NCBI GenBank assembly: GCA_035560235.1
Contig: DATMAG010000077.1
Location: 1 to 51,706, forward strand
Reading direction: 5' to 3'
Source of the DNA: DASRDU01 sp035560235
GTDB taxonomy: Bacteria; Acidobacteriota; Blastocatellia; RBC074
DNA: 51,706 nucleotides
A program made the position numbers and the translations under genes. Position 1 is the stretch's first letter. Each line of letters opens with the position of its first letter. Shown here in pieces: positions 45,205 to 51,706 of this stretch. The notes under the pieces were generated by a model, which searched no databases, was not told the DNA's origin, and saw only the letters and a list, made by a program, of their open reading frames with translations.

Positions 45205-47772
45205 ATGTTCAATCAGAGAAGCTATGAAAACACCCGACCCGACGGTTTCGGGGTTCTGGAGATTGTGGACGAAAAAGAACCGCATCTGTTTGTGCCGCTC
45301 AGACGCACTGAACTCCGCGGCGAAGTGACGGGGCCGCTCGCCTCGCTGCGGCTCACGCAGGTTTATGGTTACTCGCGCGCGCAGTGCGAGAGAACGCTCG
45401 AAGCCGTCTATCGCTTCCCGCTGCCCGGCGATGCGGCGGTGACGAGTGTGCGCGTCACTTTTGGCGAAGTTGAAATCAGCGCCGAACTGAAGGAGCGCAC
45501 GCAGGCTGAGGCGGATTATGAAGCAGCGAAACGCGAGGGCCGACAGGCCGCGCTCGCCACACGCGAATCGCCGGATGTCTTTACGTTGCGCGTGGCCGGT
45601 CTGCAACCGGATCAGGAGGTCAGAGTCGAGACTGCTTATGTGCAATCCGCTCGCGCGGAAGGCATCGGCTGGTCACTGCGCATTCCGCTGACGACTGCGC
45701 CGCGTTACGTGCGCAGCGATGAACTCACTTCGCGGCATGCGCACGGGCAGCCGCTCGCTCTGCTGCGCGATCCGGGGCATCGCTTTGCGCTCGATCTGAA
45801 CGTGCGCGGAGCCGCGGCGGTGCAAAGCCGCACGCATCAGCTCACGACAACCGCTGAAAACGATGGCGTGCGGGTTCAGTTGCAGGAGGGCGAGGTGATT
45901 CCTGACCGCGACTGTGTGCTTGTCTGGCAGCCGCGGCAGGAAGTCGCGCGTCCGGCGCTGCAGGTCTTTCTGCACGATGACCCGGATGAAGCGCAGCTCT
46001 ATTTTCTGGCGCTGCTCGCGCCACCGGCAGCTGATCGCACGAGGCGCGGCATCCCGCGTGAGGCGATTCTGCTGGTGGATCATTCGGGTTCGATGGAAGG
46101 CGCGAAGTGGGCAGCGGCAGACTGGGCCGTGAAAAGCTTTTTGTACGGCCTGTCGGAACGCGATGAATTCGCGCTCGGATTCTTTCACAACACGACCCGC
46201 TGGTTTGCTTCGCAACTGACTCAGGCCACAGGCGAAGCGGTGGAAAAGGCCGTGCGCTTTCTCGAAATGCACAGGGACAGCGGCGGCACGGAACTCGGGA
46301 TCGCGCTGGAACAGGCCCTCAGTCTGCCGCGCAGCCGGGGTGAACGAGCGCGGCATGTGCTGATGATTACCGATGCCGAAGTCACCGATGCCGGTCGCAT
46401 TCTGCGCCTTGCTGATGAAGAGTCTCAACGCCGTGATCAGCGTCGCCTGAGCGTGCTGTGCATTGACGCGGCGCCGAATTCGCATCTGGTTATGGAACTG
46501 GCAGAACGCGGCGGCGGCATTGCAAAATTTCTGACCAGCAGTCCGGCGGAAGAAGACATCACGACCGCGCTCGACGAAGTGCTGGCAGACTGGGCAGAGC
46601 CGGTTCTCACCGGTCTGCGGCTGGAAGTGAATCGTCAGGTCGCGCAGGCCGCAGGGCGCAGCGTACGTTCAGGCAGCGAATCCGGCTGGAGCGCAATTGA
46701 TCTCGGCGATCTGCCTGCCGGTCGTTCGGTCTTCGTCACAGGCCGGGTGCCGCGCGGCAACGTCGCGGATCTGACCTTTCGCGTGCTTGCCGGGCGCGAT
46801 TCAGAGGTGGCTGATGGTCACGTTGTGCGCGCCGAAAATCATCCGGCGATCAAAGCGCTGTTCGGCGCGCGCCGCGTGCCGGGGCTCGAATTTCTGATCA
46901 GTTCCGGGTATGAGGACAGCGAATTGCACGAACAGCTTGTCAGACTCGGTTATGACGCCAGTGAAGTGTCTCTCAGTCCGGCGCAGCGCAGAGTGTATGC
47001 CGAAAATGTTCGCGAGGATGCCCATAAAGCCCTGCGCGACCTGCTCGTGCGCGAGGCGTTGCGTTACGGTCTGGCGTCTTCGGAGACAGCGTTTGTCGCC
47101 ACGAGAAAAGAGGCTGGCAAAGTGATTGACGCGAGCGTGATCGTGGCGAATGCGCTGCCTGCAGGATGGTCAGAGAACTTTGTCGCGTTTTGTGCAGGCA
47201 GAAGCACAATGGCTCCGGCGGCCCCGATGGCGATGCTGTACGCTCCGCCTGAGGATGCCCGCCGATCAGCCACAGACGCACTCAGCGGCTGGAATCAGAT
47301 CAGGGCATTTTTCGGGCGTGATGCCTCAACTCAGGCAGATGACGATGTCAGCTTTGCTGCAAGTGTCAGTGAGCCTGAGATTGCTGCGCCGCCTGCTCGG
47401 CCAGCGCCGAGCCTGTTTTCCGGGCTTCCGGTCTTCAGCGGCAGTGAAGCAGTTCTGTTCGATTCGGAACGCGATGCTTCGCGAGTGCAGTTGCCTGAGT
47501 ACACTACCATCCGCAGTCTGATCGTTCACTTCCCGGATGCTTCACCGAAGGCTGATGAGATTGATGCAGGACTGAGTGTGCAGATTTTCGTGGATGATCT
47601 TTCCATCCCGCGCGCGAAAGTCCGCCTGGCTGACCTGATGCGACAGCGTGGCGAGCGTCCCCTGAATCTTCAGAAGGTGCCGGGGCAGCGTCTGCGCATC
47701 GTCCTTGTTGATCCGGCAGGCGCGTGGCGACAGATCAACCTGCGCCTCGACCTCGCGCTCGAATGGGACTGA
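45205..47772 (+). CDS. VIT and von Willebrand factor A domain protein
   Basis: An 855-residue protein. Residues about 10-140 form a VIT domain (PLRRTELRGEVTGPLASLRL, VYRFPLPGDAAVT). Residues about 290-460 form a vWA domain with the MIDAS motif LVDHSGSMEG (DXSXS), the Thr region SGGTELG, and the Asp in ITDAEVTD. A beta-rich middle part follows and the C terminus (about 750-855) has an unrelated sandwich-like fold. It resembles inter-alpha-trypsin-inhibitor heavy-chain-like bacterial proteins. Unlike the sortase-target family, I see no signal peptide and no C-terminal anchor, so it may be cytoplasmic. Partners and function are unknown; metal-dependent protein binding is inferred. AAGGGAG lies upstream of the ATG. 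Confidence 0.88.
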   Translation: MFNQRSYENTRPDGFGVLEIVDEKEPHLFVPLRRTELRGEVTGPLASLRLTQVYGYSRAQCERTLEAVYRFPLPGDAAVTSVRVTFGEVEISAELKERTQAEADYEAAKREGRQAALATRESPDVFTLRVAGLQPDQEVRVETAYVQSARAEGIGWSLRIPLTTAPRYVRSDELTSRHAHGQPLALLRDPGHRFALDLNVRGAAAVQSRTHQLTTTAENDGVRVQLQEGEVIPDRDCVLVWQPRQEVARPALQVFLHDDPDEAQLYFLALLAPPAADRTRRGIPREAILLVDHSGSMEGAKWAAADWAVKSFLYGLSERDEFALGFFHNTTRWFASQLTQATGEAVEKAVRFLEMHRDSGGTELGIALEQALSLPRSRGERARHVLMITDAEVTDAGRILRLADEESQRRDQRRLSVLCIDAAPNSHLVMELAERGGGIAKFLTSSPAEEDITTALDEVLADWAEPVLTGLRLEVNRQVAQAAGRSVRSGSESGWSAIDLGDLPAGRSVFVTGRVPRGNVADLTFRVLAGRDSEVADGHVVRAENHPAIKALFGARRVPGLEFLISSGYEDSELHEQLVRLGYDASEVSLSPAQRRVYAENVREDAHKALRDLLVREALRYGLASSETAFVATRKEAGKVIDASVIVANALPAGWSENFVAFCAGRSTMAPAAPMAMLYAPPEDARRSATDALSGWNQIRAFFGRDASTQADDDVSFAASVSEPEIAAPPARPAPSLFSGLPVFSGSEAVLFDSERDASRVQLPEYTTIRSLIVHFPDASPKADEIDAGLSVQIFVDDLSIPRAKVRLADLMRQRGERPLNLQKVPGQRLRIVLVDPAGAWRQINLRLDLALEWD

Positions 47773-47807
47773 TCAGACTTTCGTGCTGCTGAAAATGCCC
47801 TGAAAGC

Positions 47808-47837
47808 AGTCAAGGCTTCCCGCAGGAAGCCTTGACT
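47808..47837. terminator. Strong terminator between the VIT/vWA gene and the tRNA fragment
   Basis: A perfect 13-bp stem (47808-47820 with 47825-47837) has a CGCA tetraloop and is followed on the plus strand by TATTTT. It ends the VIT/vWA transcript. On the minus strand it lies just downstream of the tRNA fragment and could once have served that gene. Confidence 0.85.
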
Positions 47838-47848
47838 TATTTTGATAA

Positions 47849-47895
47849 TCGGGGCGAAAGGATTTGAACCTTCGACCTCTCGGTCCCGAACCGAG
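47849..47895 (-). tRNA. tRNA-Pro(CGG) 3' fragment; probable attachment site of an integrated element
   Basis: On the minus strand 47 nt read as the 3' part of a tRNA: anticodon stem CTCGG/CCGAG with loop TTCGGGA (anticodon CGG), a 5-nt variable region, a T-arm with loop TTCAAAT and a 5-bp stem, acceptor strand CGCCCCG and discriminator A. CCA is not encoded. The D-arm and the 5' acceptor strand are absent: the sequence on the other side (toward 47950) is unrelated. A tyrosine recombinase gene follows at 48036. The usual interpretation is an att site, where an element integrated into the 3' part of the tRNA gene and restored an intact copy at its other end, which should lie to the right of the window. 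Confidence 0.85.
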
Positions 47896-47994
47896 TGAAA
47901 TGCATTTCCTCATTGCTCCTTGGTGGTAAAATCCTTGAAAAACAGCCATAATCTATTCCTTGTTCACCCCCACACGTCCCCTGTTTTGCAGTCG

Positions 47995-48018
47995 AAAGTG
48001 TCGTTAAAAGTGTCGTTA
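47995..48018. repeat. Two tandem 12-bp repeats upstream of the recombinase
   Basis: AAAGTGTCGTTA occurs twice in direct succession (47995-48006 and 48007-48018), between the tRNA fragment and the recombinase start. Such repeats near a tyrosine recombinase are often arm-type binding sites or an operator for its own gene; which of these applies is not known. The stretch 47896-47994 holds no gene. Confidence 0.6.
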
Positions 48019-48035
48019 TCATCAGGAGGTTGCTG

Positions 48036-49232
48036 ATGAAGTCTCGTGAAGGATATGTCTATTTTGACGAACGGTCAAAGAAATGGGTCGCCCGCTTTTC
48101 TCCGTTTGTGAATGCAACAACCCGCAAGAACTTTACGCGTTCACACGCCACTCGTAAAGATGCGCTGAAGGCTTTACGCGAGTTGATTCAGGAATTTGAG
48201 ACAAAAGGCGCTGCCGCGCTTGACACTGAAAATTTGTCCTTCGAACAGCTAGCTGACCGCTACCGCGAGGCCAAAATGATGGAGGCGGAATTTGTTGGGG
48301 AGCGGAAGGTGGCTGGGATGCGCGCCCAGTCCTCCTCCCAAAGCTATTGGCGCGCTTTGCGTGATTACTTTGGAAACAAACGGATCCGCGCCATCAAATA
48401 CGACGATCTTGAAACGCTTAAGCTCTATCTGGTCCGCAAACCAACGCAACATGGCAAACAGCGTAGTATTACTGATACGAATCGGCATCTGCAGTTCCTT
48501 CGCGCCATGCTGAATTACGCAGTGGCCAACAGATGGTTGGAAAAGAACCCTTTTCAGCTCGCAGGGGGAGCAGGTTCAAAGCTGATTGAGAAGAGCGCAG
48601 AATCACAAGGCGAAAGGTTTCCGACCTTTGGTGAAGAACTTGCTCTGGTTAACGCCTGCTGTCGTGAAGGCCAGCGAGGCAACACGCACTTGCGGGCGAT
48701 CCTAATCGTCGCCGCAGATTCAGGATTGAGAAAGAATGAGCTTCTGACTCTTACAGTTGCTGACCTGAACTTTGAACAACGTGTTATCCGGCTTCGAGCA
48801 ATTAATGCGAAGACGAATCGAAAACGCGAAATCCCAATGACGGTGCGAGTGCAAAGTGAGCTTCAGGATCTGACTTCAGGAAAACAAGCAAGCGACTTTG
48901 TTTTTGGGGGCATTCAGGATTTTAAGCGCAGCTTTGGAACGTTAAAGCACACGGCTGGAGTCAATGGCTTGAACTTTCACGATTTCAGACACGCTTTTGT
49001 CTCACGTTCGATTCTGGCGGGCATTCCCCAAGCCATTGTGTTGAAGACAAGTGGGCATGCCTCAGAGGAATGGAAGCGCTATCTGAATGTAACCCCTGAC
49101 CAGCTTCGCCGCTTGCTCGAACCAATTGGCGATCAGACGGCGGCGGAAGTGAAGGAATATGCCAAGTCAGTGATGAAAGGTCTGCGGGAGGCAATGCGCT
49201 ATGACGAAATCGAAAAGCTATTTGAACTTTAG
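48036..49232 (+). CDS. int: Tyrosine recombinase (phage/island integrase)
   Basis: A 398-residue integrase. An N-terminal arm-binding-like part (1-60, GYVYFDERSKKWVARFSP) and a SAM-like core-binding domain (about 65-175) precede the catalytic domain. The active residues are Arg 232 (SGLRKNE), a Lys in the beta-hairpin near 260-264, His 315 and Arg 318 (HDFRH), His 341 (SGHAS) and Tyr 349 (KRYLNV), so it appears complete. It would recombine the element into the tRNA-Pro site. The start ATG at 48036 lies 6 nt after AGGAGG; the TTG at 48030 would overlap that Shine-Dalgarno. It is transcribed away from the tRNA fragment. Confidence 0.93.
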   Translation: MKSREGYVYFDERSKKWVARFSPFVNATTRKNFTRSHATRKDALKALRELIQEFETKGAAALDTENLSFEQLADRYREAKMMEAEFVGERKVAGMRAQSSSQSYWRALRDYFGNKRIRAIKYDDLETLKLYLVRKPTQHGKQRSITDTNRHLQFLRAMLNYAVANRWLEKNPFQLAGGAGSKLIEKSAESQGERFPTFGEELALVNACCREGQRGNTHLRAILIVAADSGLRKNELLTLTVADLNFEQRVIRLRAINAKTNRKREIPMTVRVQSELQDLTSGKQASDFVFGGIQDFKRSFGTLKHTAGVNGLNFHDFRHAFVSRSILAGIPQAIVLKTSGHASEEWKRYLNVTPDQLRRLLEPIGDQTAAEVKEYAKSVMKGLREAMRYDEIEKLFEL

Positions 49233-49330
49233 CAAATCATTAAGAGGTGACTGATGTTCTTCCCTTTTGAACCTAGGAATTTTCGCTCGGTGATCATCAA
49301 AGTAGCGATGACAGACCTTAGCTGAAGTCT

Positions 49331-50482
49331 TCAACTGGCCACCTTCAAGCATTCTTGGCGCAAAGCTTCCACTGCGCTCTTCTCCCACTCCGCGTAGTCT
49401 GCCGGGTTGTGCCAGAACTCTCTCCAAGCACCGTTGAGAATGTTATGCACGACATCATCCGTGGCGGGATCAACCACCCGGCAGTTCATCCCTTTCACAC
49501 CGGCGAGAGCTTTTTCCGCCACAATCTCAAGCATGCGTTTGGGGAAACAGCGGCGGTAATCCGGATCGGGATGTGCGCGCGCCGCTGTGAGCAATTCATT
49601 CCACCGGGCTTCTATCTCCACTGCCTCAGGCGCAAATCCTATCAGTGTCAGTCCGTGAAGCATCACCACCATGCGTGCACCGTCAGCCGGGTGCGTCGCT
49701 GAGCCGCTGCTCAGAGTCGGCACTTTGAACGGGTCTTCACCGCGCGTCGCTGCCAGATGGAGATGCGACCAAGCGTAAGCCGGGCCGAGCGTGTAGAGCG
49801 CGAACAGATCGCAGAAGAGCTCCGTTGTCCAATTGACGATCCAACATTTCAACCACTGCTGAAGATAAAAGCTGATAAGCGGCGGTCCGCCTCCGCGCTT
49901 CTCTCTTTCAAGTTCATCTTCAATGTAGGCGGTGACAACCTCTGTCACTTCGAGAAACGAGTCTTTGAAAGGTTGAATGCGCCGGTCGTACCGGGAGATC
50001 AAAAGCGGGTGCGCCAGCTCATGGTACATATCAGGCAGGTGGAGCAGGAAGTGCCCTTCGCCCAAGGGCACTAACATCAGATTGAAGCGCGGGTAGGTTT
50101 GAAAGTATGACTGCGAGAGTGGCGTAACCACCGGCGGAAGCATCGGATAAGCAATCTCAATTCTGATGCGCTCAATGAGCCGGTTTAGGTGCTTGTCGAA
50201 ATCCTTAGCCCGCTCCAGGGCGGCTATGCAGACCGTCTCCAGCAAATCCATCTCCCAGATTGCGCGCTTGTAGCGGCGTAACCGCTCAGGTTGGTTTCTA
50301 GGCCGGAGCGTCTCCGGGTCGTTAATCAGTTTGTCCAACTCATCAAGCACGTTGACGAGCCGCTCGCGGCAGATGTCCTCCAGCCGATGGAACTCCCGTG
50401 CCAGCCCCGTCGGGATCATCGAGATGAGGCGTTGCCCCCGCTCCATCAGTTGCCTGACCGCACCTTGAAAGTAATCGTTCAC
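49331..50482 (-). CDS. Putative zinc metallopeptidase (HELAH) in the Argonaute operon
   Basis: A 383-residue protein I do not recognise as a named family. Residues 154-158 are HELAH, the HEXXH zinc-peptidase motif, in DMYHELAHPLL. About 65 residues on, E221 in WTTELFCDLFALY, with D225, fits the downstream ExxxD that supplies the third zinc ligand in gluzincins. The N-terminal 110 residues are helical and charged, with no signal peptide, so it is probably cytoplasmic. It starts with GTG only 7 nt after the 120-residue gene and is the third gene of the PIWI operon. The role is unknown: a protein-cutting effector released or regulated by the Argonaute would fit the context but is inference. The convergent integrase gene ends 98 nt away. 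Confidence 0.6.
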   Translation of the reverse strand: MNDYFQGAVRQLMERGQRLISMIPTGLAREFHRLEDICRERLVNVLDELDKLINDPETLRPRNQPERLRRYKRAIWEMDLLETVCIAALERAKDFDKHLNRLIERIRIEIAYPMLPPVVTPLSQSYFQTYPRFNLMLVPLGEGHFLLHLPDMYHELAHPLLISRYDRRIQPFKDSFLEVTEVVTAYIEDELEREKRGGGPPLISFYLQQWLKCWIVNWTTELFCDLFALYTLGPAYAWSHLHLAATRGEDPFKVPTLSSGSATHPADGARMVVMLHGLTLIGFAPEAVEIEARWNELLTAARAHPDPDYRRCFPKRMLEIVAEKALAGVKGMNCRVVDPATDDVVHNILNGAWREFWHNPADYAEWEKSAVEALRQECLKVAS

Positions 50483-50489
50483 CGCAGCA

Positions 50490-50852
50490 CTACCCCCGCA
50501 TTCGCATCCGCGCCATCGCTGTCGCTTGTTCCTGCTCCAATGATTGAGCCAACCGCTCTAGCGGCTCGATCACGGAGTTATCAACGTCTTCCGTTTCCAA
50601 TCTCTCCCCGATCTTGGCCAACTCTGACTGGTCAATCTCGCCGTTGTCGCGCAGCAAAATGTGAATCAGCCGCATCGTCAGATCGCCTTTCTGCGGCGCA
50701 TTGAGAGCCGTGAGAAATTGTCCGAGTTTTCTTCGGTCTTCGTCATGTGGCAAACCAGTGCCGCCTTTAAGCTCGACCAGTACTTTGTCGAGCAGTTCCG
50801 CGTAGCCGCGAATCTCCTCGTACACGCCGGAATACATAGCTATGTGACTCAT
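50490..50852 (-). CDS. Small helical protein of the Argonaute operon, unknown function
   Basis: A 120-residue, mostly helical protein, with no recognised family. It is acidic toward the C terminus (IEPLERLAQSLEQEQA) and ends in a basic, Met/Arg-rich tail (MARMRMRG). Its ATG overlaps the stop codon of the PIWI gene (ATGA, 50849-50852), and only 7 nt separate it from the HELAH gene. Such tight coupling indicates that the three proteins are made together and may form a complex. It could be an adaptor or an inhibitor of the downstream peptidase; neither can be shown from sequence. Confidence 0.6.
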   Translation of the reverse strand: MSHIAMYSGVYEEIRGYAELLDKVLVELKGGTGLPHDEDRRKLGQFLTALNAPQKGDLTMRLIHILLRDNGEIDQSELAKIGERLETEDVDNSVIEPLERLAQSLEQEQATAMARMRMRG

Positions 50853-51706
50853 GCGCTAACCTCCTCTTCCGCTTCCGCCAACTCGCCATCGAACTCCAGC
50901 GCGTCGGCGTCATATTCTGTCGCCTCCTCGCCGAGGAAGCGGTCGTTCAGTTTGATCGTGACGGGATAGCGGGCGCAGTCGTCCGGCTTGGTAAAAGCCA
51001 ACGCGCTCAAGCAGTAGATGTCTTCCAAACATTTCTCCAAAGGCAGCGGCCCTTCGATGTGCCTGACGTGTAGCGGTTCGACAGTGCCCGGTCGCTGGAA
51101 GGCGCGACCCGTCGTGCAAAGATAACCTTCGGTCTCGCCAACGATGCGATAAAGACCGATTTGCGGGTTATCCACAATTTCTTCGCCGTCCTTTTCTGAA
51201 ATCTCAAAGAAACGCGCGGGCGCTTGGGGAGTTTTCGCAATTTCCAGAATCGTAAGCGTCGCGGCGGCGGCGATAATTCCGCTGCTTCTCAACCGCTCAA
51301 TTGCTTTCTTCGCGCCCGCAATCTCCGAAGGAAAGACGCGGCCATCACGGTGAATGACAATGACGCGCGCCGGTTCTCTTCTTGCCGTCGCCTCATCGCT
51401 GATGATTTCGATTAGATACTTCTCCATCTGTTCCTCGCGCAGCTTCTCTTTCTGCCGCGAGGTGCGGCAGAAAGAACGAAGTTTTTCGCCGCTCCGCCCG
51501 ACGACGACCAGACCGGCCGTGTGGTGCTTCACATCAACACCGATGGTGATGCAGGCGTGCAGCGGCGTGGCGAGCACGAAGGGGAATCGCTGATTTGTGA
51601 GCAGCACCTTGTTCAGCGCGACATTCCGCAGATAACCCGAAAGTTTTCGGCGGGCGCTTTCGCGCGGGAAGTATTGCGGCTGGCCGCCCTTTCCCTTGCC
51701 AAGCAC
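50849..51706 (-). CDS. Argonaute/PIWI domain protein, C-terminal part (gene cut by window edge)
   Basis: The visible 285 residues run to the true C terminus; the N-terminal part (PAZ, MID or other domains) lies outside the window. The end of the MID-PIWI junction (LLTNQRFPFVL) leads into IGVDVKHH, with the first catalytic Asp at visible residue 58, and IHRDGR with a second Asp at 121. Glutamates at 91, 92 and 95 lie where the glutamate finger is expected (34-36 residues after the first Asp in TtAgo-type proteins), and PDD at 242-243 lies close to where the fourth ligand is expected. This suggests an intact DEDX nuclease site, unlike short inactive pAgos. It would use a guide to cut nucleic acid. 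The C-terminal tail is acidic. Confidence 0.82.
   Translation of the reverse strand: MLGKGKGGQPQYFPRESARRKLSGYLRNVALNKVLLTNQRFPFVLATPLHACITIGVDVKHHTAGLVVVGRSGEKLRSFCRTSRQKEKLREEQMEKYLIEIISDEATARREPARVIVIHRDGRVFPSEIAGAKKAIERLRSSGIIAAAATLTILEIAKTPQAPARFFEISEKDGEEIVDNPQIGLYRIVGETEGYLCTTGRAFQRPGTVEPLHVRHIEGPLPLEKCLEDIYCLSALAFTKPDDCARYPVTIKLNDRFLGEEATEYDADALEFDGELAEAEEEVSA

Larger units (their letters stand above)
47849..51706. mobile_element. Left end of a tRNA-integrated genomic island carrying an Argonaute operon
   Basis: The element begins at the tRNA-Pro fragment, carries a tyrosine recombinase next to it, and then cargo genes: a putative metallopeptidase, a small protein and a PIWI protein. 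Base composition drops at the recombinase gene, which uses more AT-rich codons than the chromosomal genes. The right boundary is outside the window, so size and further cargo are unknown. Confidence 0.75.

Noticed and set aside
44999..45328. Open frame of 109 codons starting near a hydrophobic stretch before the VIT/vWA gene
   Set aside because: It overlaps the VIT/vWA start in another frame, has no Shine-Dalgarno and no family features. The hydrophobic run is in a Pro/Leu-rich spacer.
49254..49325. 23-codon frame with AAGAGGTGA upstream, just after the integrase
   Set aside because: Too short to support, and no similarity to excisionases (no helix-turn-helix).
50490..50852. EF-hand-like stretch DNGEIDQSEL in the 120-residue protein
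   Set aside because: The first and third loop positions are Leu and Arg, not acidic, so calcium binding is not supported.

Overview
This is a high-GC bacterial chromosome segment. It most likely comes from an acidobacterium, possibly of the Blastocatellia type. The inference rests on a giant NHL/HYR-repeat surface protein, a subtilisin-like protease ending in the TIGR03437 domain described from Solibacter, a PEP-CTERM protein, the hrcA-grpE-dnaK-dnaJ order, and a 13-gene nuo cluster without nuoI. No marker such as rRNA is present, so the assignment stays an inference.

Layout. From 0 to 5.2 kb lie housekeeping and envelope genes: a BON-domain protein, a rhodanese, an Agl23-like membrane protein, a patatin-like lipase and an outer-membrane barrel protein. 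From 5.8 to 14.2 kb lies one 2818-residue repeat protein with three beta-propeller regions, HYR, cadherin-like and PKD-like domains and a terminal IPT/TIG-like domain. From 14.6 to 17.3 kb lie a polar amino acid ABC transporter, whose binding protein and permease are fused, and a PEP-CTERM protein. From 17.5 to 22.1 kb (minus strand) lies a large secreted S8 protease. From 22.2 to 27.4 kb (minus strand) lies the heat-shock operon hrcA-grpE-dnaK-dnaJ. A small ribbon-helix-helix protein follows at 27.8 kb.

From 28.4 to 44.9 kb lies a complex I operon, nuoABCD-EF-G-H-JKLMN. Three of its junctions hold accessory genes: a MntA/HepT toxin-antitoxin pair between nuoD and nuoE, a PD-(D/E)XK-like protein between nuoF and nuoG, and a Uma2-family protein between nuoG and nuoH. 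Three other junctions (H/J, K/L, L/M) hold heptamer-based hairpin repeats that run almost to the next start codon and leave it without a Shine-Dalgarno sequence. A VIT/vWA protein follows at 45.2-47.8 kb.

From 47.85 kb to the right edge is the left end of an integrated element. It begins with the 3' part of a tRNA-Pro(CGG) gene (anticodon arm to acceptor end), which looks like an attachment site. A 12-bp tandem repeat and a tyrosine recombinase come next. A tightly packed minus-strand operon follows, made of an Argonaute/PIWI protein cut by the window edge, a 120-residue helical protein and a 383-residue protein with an HELAH zinc-peptidase motif. The PIWI part has acidic residues spaced like an active DEDX tetrad. 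A PIWI protein coupled to a putative metallopeptidase in a tRNA-borne island is the best candidate here for an undescribed, possibly defensive, system.
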